From: JAAGZL01 sp050297535
Lineage (GTDB): Bacteria > Pseudomonadota > Gammaproteobacteria > Chromatiales > Chromatiaceae
Reading direction: 5' to 3'
NCBI GenBank assembly: GCA_050297535.1
Contig: JBNKSV010000007.1
Span: 1-64,000 of the forward strand
Length of the DNA stretch: 64,000 nt
Below are positions 10,283 through 18,462 of this stretch, in pieces (the first letter of the stretch is position 1; every line of letters begins with the position of its first letter). Under the pieces are notes generated by a model. That model did no database searches and was not told the origin of the DNA. It saw only the letters and a program-made list of their open reading frames with translations. The position numbers and the translations under genes are program-made.

Positions 10283-10618
10283 TCACAGATCCACTGGCAG
10301 ATAGAAAAACACAAAGCGCCCATCTTCGATATCAAGCATCAGGGTGGCCCCGTGATGGATACCGTAATCCACATAACCGGGAATCGCGCTGTCCTGGTGG
10401 CACTCGCTGACGTGTTGGGGCGATTCAAAGTCCCGGTCACGGTCATACCAGGACAACAGCATGTATTCTCCCAGACGGGACTCGGCCTCAACATTGGCCA
10501 GTTGCATGGCGGCGAGATAGTCTATCAGCGGCCTTTCTGGCTGCAGCCTAATTACATCTATCCCGGAAAGATCGGCTTCTCTGCGTACTTGGCAAAAATC
10601 GCCATTTTTCGAATCCAT
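10283..10618 (-). CDS. Conserved-looking small soluble protein, unknown function
   Basis: A 111-residue acidic protein without signal or membrane segments. The sequence looks structured, with an SWYDRDRDFESP stretch and a His/Gly-rich VDYGIHHGATLML region ending in FVFFYLPVDL. I do not recognise the family. The second of two closely spaced ATGs (10618) is preferred because AAAGGA lies five nt before it, whereas the first ATG overlaps that Shine-Dalgarno. It sits 12 nt upstream of the patatin start and 24 nt after the OpgC-like stop, so it is probably co-transcribed and co-regulated with envelope-lipid genes. Confidence 0.7.
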   Translation of the reverse strand: MDSKNGDFCQVRREADLSGIDVIRLQPERPLIDYLAAMQLANVEAESRLGEYMLLSWYDRDRDFESPQHVSECHQDSAIPGYVDYGIHHGATLMLDIEDGRFVFFYLPVDL

Positions 10619-10641
10619 AGTCATCCTTTATCTAAATCGCA

Positions 10642-11850
10642 TCAACGAGGTATCCACCTGAACAACACCCGGTGTTTCACCATTAACCATATACCCAGGA
10701 TAACCGCACCATGCGCCAGAGTAACCCAAACAAAGCTATCCAAGGACGTATCAGGTAGATTACTGACCAGCAAGATGGCATACACATGCAGGGTGAACAC
10801 ATACAGCGAGGCCTGCCCCAAAGGGATCAGCAGCCAGCCCAGCACCTTGTTGAATCCCAGCCAATAGCGTGTCAACAACACATACATGATGATAAACAAG
10901 GATACGTTGTTCAATATACGCCCCAGCCCCAGGCGGGTTTTATCGAACAGGAGGTTATGAATATTCTGAAACGTCTCCGGGGAGAGAAACGGAAACAGGT
11001 CCCAGGGCCAGAACAACAGGCTGGGGGCATTTAGGGCCAGGAACATAAACGCCATACTAAGGACTGCGGCCAAGCGCCCGGCCCAGCGGTTTGCATCCGC
11101 CACCAGCCAGCCAAACACCCGATCGTGGTAGAAACCGACCACCAGGCCATTAAAAAACAGCAGTTGCCAGGTCAGCAATGGAAACCCCAATTCAAACATG
11201 GCCGGGGTAATCCGGATCTTCAGAAACAGGTTGGCGATGTATAGGGCCCATGAGGCCAGCAGGACCCAACCGACATAGCCGCGCATCAGGGCCATGATGA
11301 CCAGCGGGGCCAAACTCAGCAACACCACATACAAGCCAAGTATCTGGAACTGATGGGGACCGCTTTGCAGCGTCAGCGCCTTCCATAGCCACTCCCACCA
11401 TGGGGCCGTCTCGGGCGGATAGAGGCGATAGGCCTGGAGACGCTCCCCCGGCACCCACCAGTGGGTTACGTCGAACATATTTATGAATGGCAACAGACTC
11501 AGCAGGGCGATGCTCAATATGACAAACACATTCACCCGATACAGCTTGAAGGCGCGTTGCCACAACTTTTTCGCCGCCGGGAGCAGTCCTTCAACCCGGG
11601 AACGCTTACCGTAGACCATGCCAACCACTATGCCAGAGAGCATCACAAAACCCTCGGCGCTGGAAATGATGGCGAAGTGTTCCCAGGCAAACAAAGAGAA
11701 CAACGAGAAGTATTCGATATGCACCACCACCAGATAGATCATAATGAGGCCGCGCATGAAATCTATACGCAGATCCCTCTTATCCAGACTAGGATAGGCC
11801 CAGCGGTTACCTGTATCCACCGCGCTGCCCAGATTGGGAGGAGTGTTCAT
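10642..11850 (-). CDS. OpgC-domain polytopic membrane protein (putative acyltransferase)
   Basis: A 402-residue integral membrane protein with about ten hydrophobic helices. The start has the OpgC family hallmark RDLRIDFMRGLIMIYLVVVH, with an Asp-Phe-Met-Arg-Gly followed by a membrane His. Characterised OpgC proteins succinylate periplasmic glucans; many family members lack a known substrate. The ATG at 11850 is chosen because an AGGA lies just before it and because longer in-frame starts run into cysS in low-complexity sequence. No opgGH genes are nearby, so the acceptor is open. It follows cysS by 31 nt. Confidence 0.8.
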   Translation of the reverse strand: MNTPPNLGSAVDTGNRWAYPSLDKRDLRIDFMRGLIMIYLVVVHIEYFSLFSLFAWEHFAIISSAEGFVMLSGIVVGMVYGKRSRVEGLLPAAKKLWQRAFKLYRVNVFVILSIALLSLLPFINMFDVTHWWVPGERLQAYRLYPPETAPWWEWLWKALTLQSGPHQFQILGLYVVLLSLAPLVIMALMRGYVGWVLLASWALYIANLFLKIRITPAMFELGFPLLTWQLLFFNGLVVGFYHDRVFGWLVADANRWAGRLAAVLSMAFMFLALNAPSLLFWPWDLFPFLSPETFQNIHNLLFDKTRLGLGRILNNVSLFIIMYVLLTRYWLGFNKVLGWLLIPLGQASLYVFTLHVYAILLVSNLPDTSLDSFVWVTLAHGAVILGIWLMVKHRVLFRWIPR

Positions 11851-11881
11851 GTTGTCCTGACCGGTTCCGGTGTTTGCTGAT

Positions 11882-13267
11882 CTAGCCCCGGCGCCAGCTG
11901 GTGCCATCGGCCCCATCTTCCAGCAGGATATTGGCCTCCTGCAGTTGATCCCTGATTCGATCCGCCTCGGCCCAGTTTTTCTCTTTGCGGGCATCCAGAC
12001 GTTGTTGGATCAACGCATCAATATCTGCATCGCTCAGGGCATCATCAGCGCTGGCCTCGCCCCGCAGGTACGATTCCACATCGTCCTGCAGTATCCCCAA
12101 CACCGCACCCATTGACCTTAGCTCTGCGGCCAAAGCGGCGGCAACGGCCTCATCTTCCTTGCGGGTACGGTTTATTTCCCGCACCAGATCGAACATGGCG
12201 GCCAGGGCCTCCGGGGTATTGAAATCGTCGTCCATAGCAGCGTTAAATCGCTCACGGAACTGTTCGCCACCAGCCGGATCAACTTCCGGCAGACCACGCA
12301 GGGCGGTATAGAATCTGGTCAGGGCGCTACGGGCGTTATTCAGGTGTTCATCGTCATAGTTGAGCGGACTGCGGTACTGGCTGGTCATAATGAAATAACG
12401 CACCTCTTCCGCCCTATACCGTTTCAGGATATCCCGCACGGTAAAGAAATTGCCCAGGGACTTGGACATCTTCTCCTCGTTGATGCGCACAAAGCCGTTA
12501 TGCAACCAGTAGTTGACGAACTTCTTACCGGTGGCCCCTTCCGCCTGGGCGATCTCATTCTCGTGATGGGGAAAGCTGAGGTCCGCCCCACCGCCGTGGA
12601 TATCGAAGGTATCCCCCAGGCAGCAGGTGGACATGGCTGAACACTCGATATGCCAGCCGGGCCGACCCTCACCCCAAGGAGATTTCCAGGTCGGCTCACC
12701 CGGCTTGGCCCCCTTCCACAGCACGAAATCCAGGGGATCGCGCTTCTTCTCCTCCACCTCGACCCGCTCCCCGGCCCGCAGGTCTTCGATAGACTTGCCG
12801 GAGAGCTTGCCGTAACCATCGAAACTGCCGACAGAATAGTAGACATCGCCATTGTCGCCCACATAGGCATGCCCCTGGTCCAGCAGGCGCTGCACCATGG
12901 CGATGATCTCGGCTATATGGGCGGTAGCCTTGGGCTCGGCGCTGGGGCGCAATACGCCCAGGGCGTCCTCGTCCTCGTGCATGGCGTCGATAAAGCGCTG
13001 AGTCAAATCAGAGAAGGGTTCACCGTTCTCGTTGGCGCGCTTGATGATCTTGTCATCAATATCGGTAATGTTGCGAACGTAGTTGACTTCGTAGCCTTTG
13101 GCTCGCAAATAGCGGTAAATGACGTCAAATACCACCATTACCCGGGCGTGACCCAGGTGGCAGAAATCGTACACCGTCATCCCGCAGACATACATACTGA
13201 CCTTGCCCGGCTCTATGGGGATGAACTCTTCTTTCTTGTTGGTGAGATCGTTGTAGACCTTGAGCAT
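11882..13267 (-). CDS. cysS: Cysteine--tRNA ligase
   Basis: A class I aminoacyl-tRNA synthetase of 461 residues, the standard bacterial length. Seen motifs are the zinc ligand C28 in MYVCGMT, HLGH (37-40) as the HIGH signature, the second zinc site GWHIECSAMS with HHENEIAQ, and KMSKS. The C-terminal DALR anticodon domain is present. It is complete and cytosolic. The ATG at 13267 begins the conserved MLKVYND; an upstream in-frame ATG would add 18 residues without homology. It probably heads the minus-strand operon that continues with the OpgC-like, hypothetical and patatin genes. Confidence 0.96.
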   Translation of the reverse strand: MLKVYNDLTNKKEEFIPIEPGKVSMYVCGMTVYDFCHLGHARVMVVFDVIYRYLRAKGYEVNYVRNITDIDDKIIKRANENGEPFSDLTQRFIDAMHEDEDALGVLRPSAEPKATAHIAEIIAMVQRLLDQGHAYVGDNGDVYYSVGSFDGYGKLSGKSIEDLRAGERVEVEEKKRDPLDFVLWKGAKPGEPTWKSPWGEGRPGWHIECSAMSTCCLGDTFDIHGGGADLSFPHHENEIAQAEGATGKKFVNYWLHNGFVRINEEKMSKSLGNFFTVRDILKRYRAEEVRYFIMTSQYRSPLNYDDEHLNNARSALTRFYTALRGLPEVDPAGGEQFRERFNAAMDDDFNTPEALAAMFDLVREINRTRKEDEAVAAALAAELRSMGAVLGILQDDVESYLRGEASADDALSDADIDALIQQRLDARKEKNWAEADRIRDQLQEANILLEDGADGTSWRRG

Positions 13268-13639
13268 GTTCAGATACCAAAAACTAACATCAGCGAATAC
13301 TCCGTCAGCTATAGCTAGCAACAGTGGTTACAGCAAAAACGCAACGGATAGCCATTATAACAACTATCCCCTCTCCCAAGATTGGGAGAGGGTTAGGGTG
13401 AGGGTTGAACAACCTTAAAGTCTACCCCATTATCCCCGACCCTTCTCCCCCAAGGGGAGAGGGTGGATTTCATCGGAAAACCACAACCCTGCGCATAGTA
13501 AACGAAACCCAGTCGACAACAAAGTGAAACCGGGGTTTCTTGACCCTAGTTTGTGCATTATCATACCCATTCTGCGATTACCCGCGGGATGGACCTCGTG
13601 CCACCTGCCTTTAGTGTTTGACAAAGGAACAGAACCATT
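13268..13639. other. Intergenic region holding a composite repeat
   Basis: This 372-bp gap separates divergent cysS and the secreted cyclophilin gene. The only clear structure is the paired-palindrome repeat at 13369-13463. The remaining sequence has no coding frame that I would defend and should contain both promoters. Confidence 0.6.
13369..13463. repeat. REPIN-like paired palindromes, family 1 (copy A)
   Basis: Palindrome 1 is CCCTCTCCC (13369-13377) pairing perfectly with GGGAGAGGG (13384-13392). Palindrome 2 is TCTCCCC (13444-13450) with GGGGAGA (13454-13460), extended by CCC and GGG arms. A TTAGGGTGAGGG motif follows palindrome 1. The reverse complement of the whole 95-bp unit aligns with 42662-42752, including the same flanking motifs, so this is one dispersed element in two orientations rather than chance hairpins. 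Confidence 0.8.
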
Positions 13640-14218
13640 ATGAAAAAACTGTTTTCCAGACTTTTTCTAGCCACCCTGATCGGACTGGGGTTGATGACTA
13701 CAGCCAATGCCGAGAACACCAAGGTACTGCTAAAGACCAGCATGGGCGACATAGAACTGGAACTGTACGCCGACAAGGCACCCATTTCCGTACAAAACTT
13801 CCTACGTTATGTAGATGAGGGTTTTTATAACGGCACCGTCTTTCACCGGGTCATCAACAGCTTCATGATCCAGGGTGGCGGTTTTGACCAGAACATGCAA
13901 CAAAAGACCACGCATCAAGCCATCCAGAATGAGGCCAAGAACGGGCTGAAGAACAAACGCGGCACCATCGCTATGGCCCGCCTTACACCTCCCCACTCCG
14001 CCACCGCCCAGTTTTTCATCAACCACGTTGACAATACCAACCTGGACTACCCGAGCTACGATGGCTGGGGTTATGCGGTCTTCGGCAAGGTAACAAAGGG
14101 CATGGACACCGTAGACAAGATTGCCGATGTCTACACAGTTACCAGAAACGGTATGCAGAATGTCCCGGAAAATCCGGTGCTTCTGATAAACGCCAGCCGC
14201 GTACCGACCGGCAAATAA
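13640..14218 (+). CDS. ppiA: Periplasmic cyclophilin-type peptidyl-prolyl isomerase
   Basis: A 192-residue cyclophilin with an N-terminal Sec signal peptide (cleavage likely after TANA, about residue 24). The core carries FHRVINSFMIQGGGF, a FxxxxHNxD-type AQFFINHVDN and WGYAVFGKV, the proline-isomerase active-site strands. The catalytic Arg is in FHRV. It catalyses cis-trans prolyl isomerisation in the periplasm. An AAAGGAACAG precedes the ATG. The next gene, 47 nt downstream, is a cytosolic paralogue, so the pair looks like a tandem duplication serving two compartments. Confidence 0.92.
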   Translation: MKKLFSRLFLATLIGLGLMTTANAENTKVLLKTSMGDIELELYADKAPISVQNFLRYVDEGFYNGTVFHRVINSFMIQGGGFDQNMQQKTTHQAIQNEAKNGLKNKRGTIAMARLTPPHSATAQFFINHVDNTNLDYPSYDGWGYAVFGKVTKGMDTVDKIADVYTVTRNGMQNVPENPVLLINASRVPTGK

Positions 14219-14265
14219 CAGCAACATACGACAACGCATTTAACTTAGGATAAGAGAGCTATTTC

Positions 14266-14754
14266 ATGATCACACTTAAGACAAACTTTGGCGACATCAC
14301 TATTGAACTGGATGAGGAAAATGCGCCAATTACCTCCGAGAACTTCAAGCAGTACGTGCAAGACGGCCACTATGATGGCTGCATCTTTCACCGGGTTATC
14401 AATAACTTTATGATCCAGGGCGGCGGTTTCGGCCCTGGTATGCAGGAAAAGGGCACCCGTGATCCGATCAAGAACGAGGCCAACAACGGACTCAGCAACA
14501 TGACCGGCACCATCGCCATGGCCCGCACCATGGACCCGCACTCTGCCTCCGCGCAGTTCTTCATCAACGTGGCCGATAATAAATTCCTGGACTACCCGGG
14601 ACAGGACGGCTGGGGTTATTGCGTATTCGGCAAGGTCACCGACGGCATGAACGTAGTCAACAAGATCAAGACCGTTGAGACCGGCTTCAACAGCGGGCAC
14701 CAGGATGTTCCGGTGGAGGATGTGGTCATCATCAAGGCCGAGATCAGCGAATAG
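14266..14754 (+). CDS. ppiB: Cytosolic cyclophilin-type peptidyl-prolyl isomerase
   Basis: A 162-residue cyclophilin with no signal peptide, so cytosolic. It has the same active-site signature FHRVINNFMIQGGGF, AQFFINVADN and WGYCVFGKV as its upstream neighbour. Length is typical of PpiB. It lies 47 nt after the secreted paralogue and 5 nt before lpxH, a ppiB-lpxH adjacency that is common in gammaproteobacteria. Translation probably starts at the ATG following an AGGATAAGAGAG stretch. Confidence 0.93.
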   Translation: MITLKTNFGDITIELDEENAPITSENFKQYVQDGHYDGCIFHRVINNFMIQGGGFGPGMQEKGTRDPIKNEANNGLSNMTGTIAMARTMDPHSASAQFFINVADNKFLDYPGQDGWGYCVFGKVTDGMNVVNKIKTVETGFNSGHQDVPVEDVVIIKAEISE

Positions 14755-14759
14755 CGTTA

Positions 14760-15485
14760 ATGATCGACACCCTGCTGATATCAGACATCCACCTGTCTGC
14801 GGAACGGCCTAATACCGTCGAGCTATTCCTGCGTTTTTTGAGAGACAAGGCGGCACGCAGCCAGCGTCTGTATATACTGGGTGACCTGTTCGAAGTATGG
14901 ATAGGCGATGATGATAGATCGCCACCCATACCGGAGGTGTTCAGCGGCCTATCTGATATCTCATCCAGGGGCTGCCAGCTGTTTTTCATCCGCGGCAACC
15001 GCGACTTCCTAGCCAGCGACGGGTTCAGCCGGGAAACCGGCTGCGCCATGCTGAATGACACCGCAGTTATAAATATCGACGGCGTCTCCACCCTGCTGAT
15101 GCATGGGGATCTTTTAGTAACTAACGACGTGGATTACCAACGCGACCGGGTCTACTTGCGCAGTGACGAATTCCGGGAAGAGTTTCTAAGCAAACCACTG
15201 TCAGAGCGCAAGGTAATCGCAAACGGTATGCGGAAACGCAGTATGGAAACCAAGTCCGAGCTATCCAAATCAGTCATGGATGTGGTTGACAGCACTGTAG
15301 AAGAGTACCTGCGCAAGCACAACACCTGGCAACTGGTACACGGACACATCCACGTTCCCGGCGAATACGACCTGCGCCTGGACAGTAGACCGGCCAGACG
15401 TTTCGTCCTGGGGGAATGGCTGGAAGATAGCGGGCACTACCTGATGAGCCAGGGAGACGGCCTGGAGAGTTGCATCTTCCGGTAG
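14760..15485 (+). CDS. lpxH: UDP-2,3-diacylglucosamine diphosphatase
   Basis: A 241-residue metallophosphoesterase of the lipid A pathway. It hydrolyses UDP-2,3-diacylglucosamine to lipid X and UMP at the inner membrane surface. The full metal-binding signature is present: SDIHL near the N-terminus, GDLFEVWIGDD, GNRDFL, a central MHGDLL and the terminal HGHIH. Length matches LpxH. It follows ppiB by 5 nt and is likely co-transcribed with both cyclophilin genes. Immediately downstream comes a palindromic repeat element. Confidence 0.94.
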   Translation: MIDTLLISDIHLSAERPNTVELFLRFLRDKAARSQRLYILGDLFEVWIGDDDRSPPIPEVFSGLSDISSRGCQLFFIRGNRDFLASDGFSRETGCAMLNDTAVINIDGVSTLLMHGDLLVTNDVDYQRDRVYLRSDEFREEFLSKPLSERKVIANGMRKRSMETKSELSKSVMDVVDSTVEEYLRKHNTWQLVHGHIHVPGEYDLRLDSRPARRFVLGEWLEDSGHYLMSQGDGLESCIFR

Positions 15486-15599
15486 GTAGGAGCCCGCCCG
15501 GCTTTGGCATCCTGCGTCACCCTACCTCCTGCATCCATTCAGTCGTCCTGCGGGCGATGGGCTATGCATGATTGGTCGCCCAGGGGACTGGGCTCCTAC
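15486..15599. repeat. Inverted-repeat-bounded element, family 2 (full copy)
   Basis: GTAGGAGCCC (15486-15495) and GGGCTCCTAC (15590-15599) are perfect 10-bp inverted ends of a 114-bp element. The right end contains the hairpin GCCCAG-GGGA-CTGGGC. The right-end 22 bases (15576-15597) recur exactly at 27885-27906, and a shorter relative lies at 18074-18147. It starts right at the lpxH stop. Confidence 0.7.
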
Positions 15600-15678
15600 T
15601 GCCAAATCAAAATACCCCACAAGATTTTCGCCAAGTTGCCGATAAGCTCTTATCTGTGATCAGGAAAATCTACATTTT

Positions 15679-18066
15679 ATGCAACAAATCGGCCGCTTCA
15701 GCATAAAAAAGAAACTTGGAGAAGGCAGCCAGGGAACGGTATATCTCTGTACCGATCCTGAGCTGCAGCGTTATGTCGCCATCAAGTTGCTGGAGAGAAA
15801 GAAGGGGTTGTTGTCCGGCGAAGTGAATGAGTTCCTGGCCGAGGCGCGTAGCATCAGCCATATCCAGCACCCGAACATCGTATCCATCTTTGACGTCGGC
15901 AAACAGGATCACAACCCCTATCTGGTATTTGAGTATGTAAAGGGGGAACTGCTCTCCGAGCGGCTGAGCCAGAAGCAGCTAAGTCTGAACCTGGCTCTGG
16001 ACATCGCTGCAGGCATCCTTTCCGGAGTGGCCCAGGTACACAAAGACGGTATCGTGCACCGTGATCTGAAACCTGCCAACATCATGTTGAATGGTGACAA
16101 TAAGCCCAAGATCATGGACTTTGGCATCGCCCGTATGCTCAATGCTTCCAACGATAAAGATAAATTCCTGACCGGCACCCCCAGATACATGGCCCCAGAG
16201 TACATTTCACACGGCCGGGTTAGCACGCAGATGGATATATTCGCCCTGGGGGCAATCCTGTACGAGATGGTTACCGGAAAACGCGCCTTTGCCGGCACCA
16301 CCTCAAGCGAGTTGTTGGAAAACATCAAGACAAAGACTGTCCCACCGCCATCCTCAATCAACCCGGAGGTAGGAGAAAGGCTGGACGCAATAATCATGCG
16401 AGCACTGGAGAAAGACCCCAGTGCACGTTACGCCGATGCGGGAGAGATGCTAACCGCACTTCTGGAATACCGGGAAGCGGCCGACCAGATTTCAGGCGAC
16501 ACGAGTTCGTCCAAAGGAACCATAGAGTTCCTTTTGCGTAGAATGCAACGCCAGAGCGACTTCCCTGCCCTATCCGAATCCATAAGGACCCTAAACAGAC
16601 TGGCATCATCCGAAGAGGAGGACGCCAACCGCCTGGCCAGTGTGATTATGAGCGATTTCGCACTGGTGAATAAGCTGCTTAAGGTAGTGAACTCTGCCTA
16701 CTACAGCCGCTTTGCCGGCAAGATCGGAACCGTATCCAGAGCCATAGTGGTACTCGGAGTCAAGACCATACGTTCCATCGCAGCATCCCTCATCTTCTTC
16801 GAGCATATGCACAACAAGGCCCAGGCTACGCAACTAAAAAATGAAATCGCGTCGGCCATCTACAGCGCCGCCTTTGCCAGGCAGGCCGCAGAGGATGCAG
16901 GCATAGAGCATGTGGAAGAAAGTTTTCTCTGCGGCATGTTGCACAATCTGGGTAAGATACTGGTCACCTACTATCTGCATGGCGAAAGCGAAGAGGTGGC
17001 ACGCCTGGTAAATCAGCAGGGCATGCCACAAGAACAGGCAGAGAAGAAGGTACTGGGGATGTCATTCAGTGATATAGGCATCGCCATAGCAAAACAATGG
17101 AACTTCCCAAACACCATCACCAGCGGCATGCTCAAGATAGACCCTGCCAACCCAGGCGACCTAAAGGACAGTGCTGTAAAATTGCGCTGTGTCGCCAACT
17201 TTGCCAACGAGGCCACCAGCATACTTGGCAGCGAACAGGGCCAGGACAATGACAACACCAAGGCGCTATTAAAGCGTTATCGCAATGTCCTGGCGATTAC
17301 AGAAAAGCGCTTCGACAAAATGGCAAAAGGAGCCAAAATAGAATTCAGGGAACTAAGCGGAGGACTTATAGAAAAGGCCAAAGAAGATTCCGTAATCTAT
17401 CATCTATACCAGAATAATATGGATGATACACAGGAGGATAATGCGGAAAATGCAGATCAGGACCTCACGCAAACTCTGCAGATAAATCCGGATGAGCAAC
17501 CACAACCCAAGGTGCAGATTGCCCAACCGAAGATCGAGCAAGATATTGATAACGCGGAGACTATACTTACCGAAGGGTTACAGGAGATCACCAGCATGTT
17601 GCTGGAAGATCAGGCCAACCTCGGCCAGGTATTCAATGTAGTCATAGAAACCATCTACCGCGCCTTTGCTTACGACCACGTAATCCTCGTACTACAAGAC
17701 AGGAGCAAAAATGAGTATTGCGCCAAGATGGGATTTGGTGCTGGCGTGGATGACCTTATTCCCAGATTCCGTTTCCCGACGGCATTCAGCACAAATGTAT
17801 TCCACGCGGCAGTGCGCAACGATGTTGATCTCTACATAGAAGACGCATTCGACAAGAAGATACGCAGCAACATTCCAGATTGGTATAAGAAGATCTTGAG
17901 TTCCGGGTCCTTCTTCATCTTCCCCTTAGTGGTCAACCAACGCCCATTGGGACTTATCTACGCAGACCACGCTAAACCCAAGGGGGTACACCTAAGTAAG
18001 AAACAGCTGAATCTGGTTAAGGCCCTGCGCAATCAGTTGATACTGGCTATAAAATCCAGGGCATGA
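15679..18066 (+). CDS. Ser/Thr protein kinase-HDOD-GAF fusion signalling protein
   Basis: A 795-residue cytosolic multidomain protein. Residues 7-270 form a Hanks-type kinase with all key motifs: GEGSQGTVY glycine loop, VAIK (Lys36), HRDLKPAN (catalytic Asp near 128), DFG (near 147) and an APE motif. Residues about 292-560 form an HDOD domain; its HD pair is replaced by HN (GMLHNLGK, near 420), as expected for non-catalytic HDOD. An acidic Gln/Asp-rich linker (about 565-630) leads to a C-terminal GAF domain (about 640-790). No transmembrane segment is seen. Input through GAF with output by kinase or HDOD is plausible. It stands alone between two family-2 repeats. Confidence 0.85.
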   Translation: MQQIGRFSIKKKLGEGSQGTVYLCTDPELQRYVAIKLLERKKGLLSGEVNEFLAEARSISHIQHPNIVSIFDVGKQDHNPYLVFEYVKGELLSERLSQKQLSLNLALDIAAGILSGVAQVHKDGIVHRDLKPANIMLNGDNKPKIMDFGIARMLNASNDKDKFLTGTPRYMAPEYISHGRVSTQMDIFALGAILYEMVTGKRAFAGTTSSELLENIKTKTVPPPSSINPEVGERLDAIIMRALEKDPSARYADAGEMLTALLEYREAADQISGDTSSSKGTIEFLLRRMQRQSDFPALSESIRTLNRLASSEEEDANRLASVIMSDFALVNKLLKVVNSAYYSRFAGKIGTVSRAIVVLGVKTIRSIAASLIFFEHMHNKAQATQLKNEIASAIYSAAFARQAAEDAGIEHVEESFLCGMLHNLGKILVTYYLHGESEEVARLVNQQGMPQEQAEKKVLGMSFSDIGIAIAKQWNFPNTITSGMLKIDPANPGDLKDSAVKLRCVANFANEATSILGSEQGQDNDNTKALLKRYRNVLAITEKRFDKMAKGAKIEFRELSGGLIEKAKEDSVIYHLYQNNMDDTQEDNAENADQDLTQTLQINPDEQPQPKVQIAQPKIEQDIDNAETILTEGLQEITSMLLEDQANLGQVFNVVIETIYRAFAYDHVILVLQDRSKNEYCAKMGFGAGVDDLIPRFRFPTAFSTNVFHAAVRNDVDLYIEDAFDKKIRSNIPDWYKKILSSGSFFIFPLVVNQRPLGLIYADHAKPKGVHLSKKQLNLVKALRNQLILAIKSRA

Positions 18067-18073
18067 TTCTGTT

Positions 18074-18147
18074 TGTAGGAGCCAGCTCCTGCGGGCAATG
18101 GCAACCTGTTTCAATCCCGTAATCGCCTATAGGTGTGGGTTCCTACA
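18074..18147. repeat. Inverted-repeat-bounded element, family 2 (short copy)
   Basis: TGTAGGAGCC (18074-18083) and GGGTTCCTACA (18137-18147) are near-perfect inverted ends. The interior shares a TCCTGCGGGC(A/G)ATGG motif with the 15486-15599 copy, and the right end matches that copy at 18 of 24 positions. It fills most of the 87-bp gap between convergent genes. Confidence 0.6.
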
Positions 18148-18153
18148 GTCTAG

Positions 18154-18462
18154 CTATTCGATGCCTTGCCTGGCCTTATGCGTAATATCCAAATACAGAT
18201 TATAGATGGCGATACCGGCTGGGAACGCATTGGATAATATCCCCACGGAATCATTCTTCCCGAATATAAAATAGGTCAGCAACAACAAACTTCCAGCCAA
18301 ACTCATCAACCAGAAGGCGACAGGAAAGGTGGGTTTTTTTTCTTTAGTAGAAGATATAAGTTGCACAAACCATCTACCGGCAAACAGAAGAACTCCGGTG
18401 TAACCAACGATCTTCCACGGCGTAACCGCTGCACCCAGGAACTCAAACAACACCTCGTTCAT
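18154..18462 (-). CDS. LAB_N (lipid A biosynthesis N-terminal) domain membrane protein
   Basis: A 102-residue protein with three hydrophobic helices (about 15-38, 48-66, 75-95) and the signature FAGRWFVQLISSTKEKKP followed by FWLMSLAGSLLLL. That is the small LAB_N domain seen alone or fused to lipid A and glycan enzymes. Its start overlaps the stop of the GT2 gene by 4 nt (ATGA), implying translational coupling. It is probably an accessory or flippase-like partner in lipid-linked sugar transfer. Confidence 0.85.
   Translation of the reverse strand: MNEVLFEFLGAAVTPWKIVGYTGVLLFAGRWFVQLISSTKEKKPTFPVAFWLMSLAGSLLLLTYFIFGKNDSVGILSNAFPAGIAIYNLYLDITHKARQGIE

Noticed and set aside
11851..11994. N-terminal extension of the OpgC-like protein
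   Set aside because: It would overlap cysS by more than 100 bp and has no homology; the ATG at 11850 has a good ribosome-binding site.
12650..13318. 222-residue frame antisense to cysS
   Set aside because: It is an antisense shadow of a highly conserved synthetase gene in a codon-biased region.
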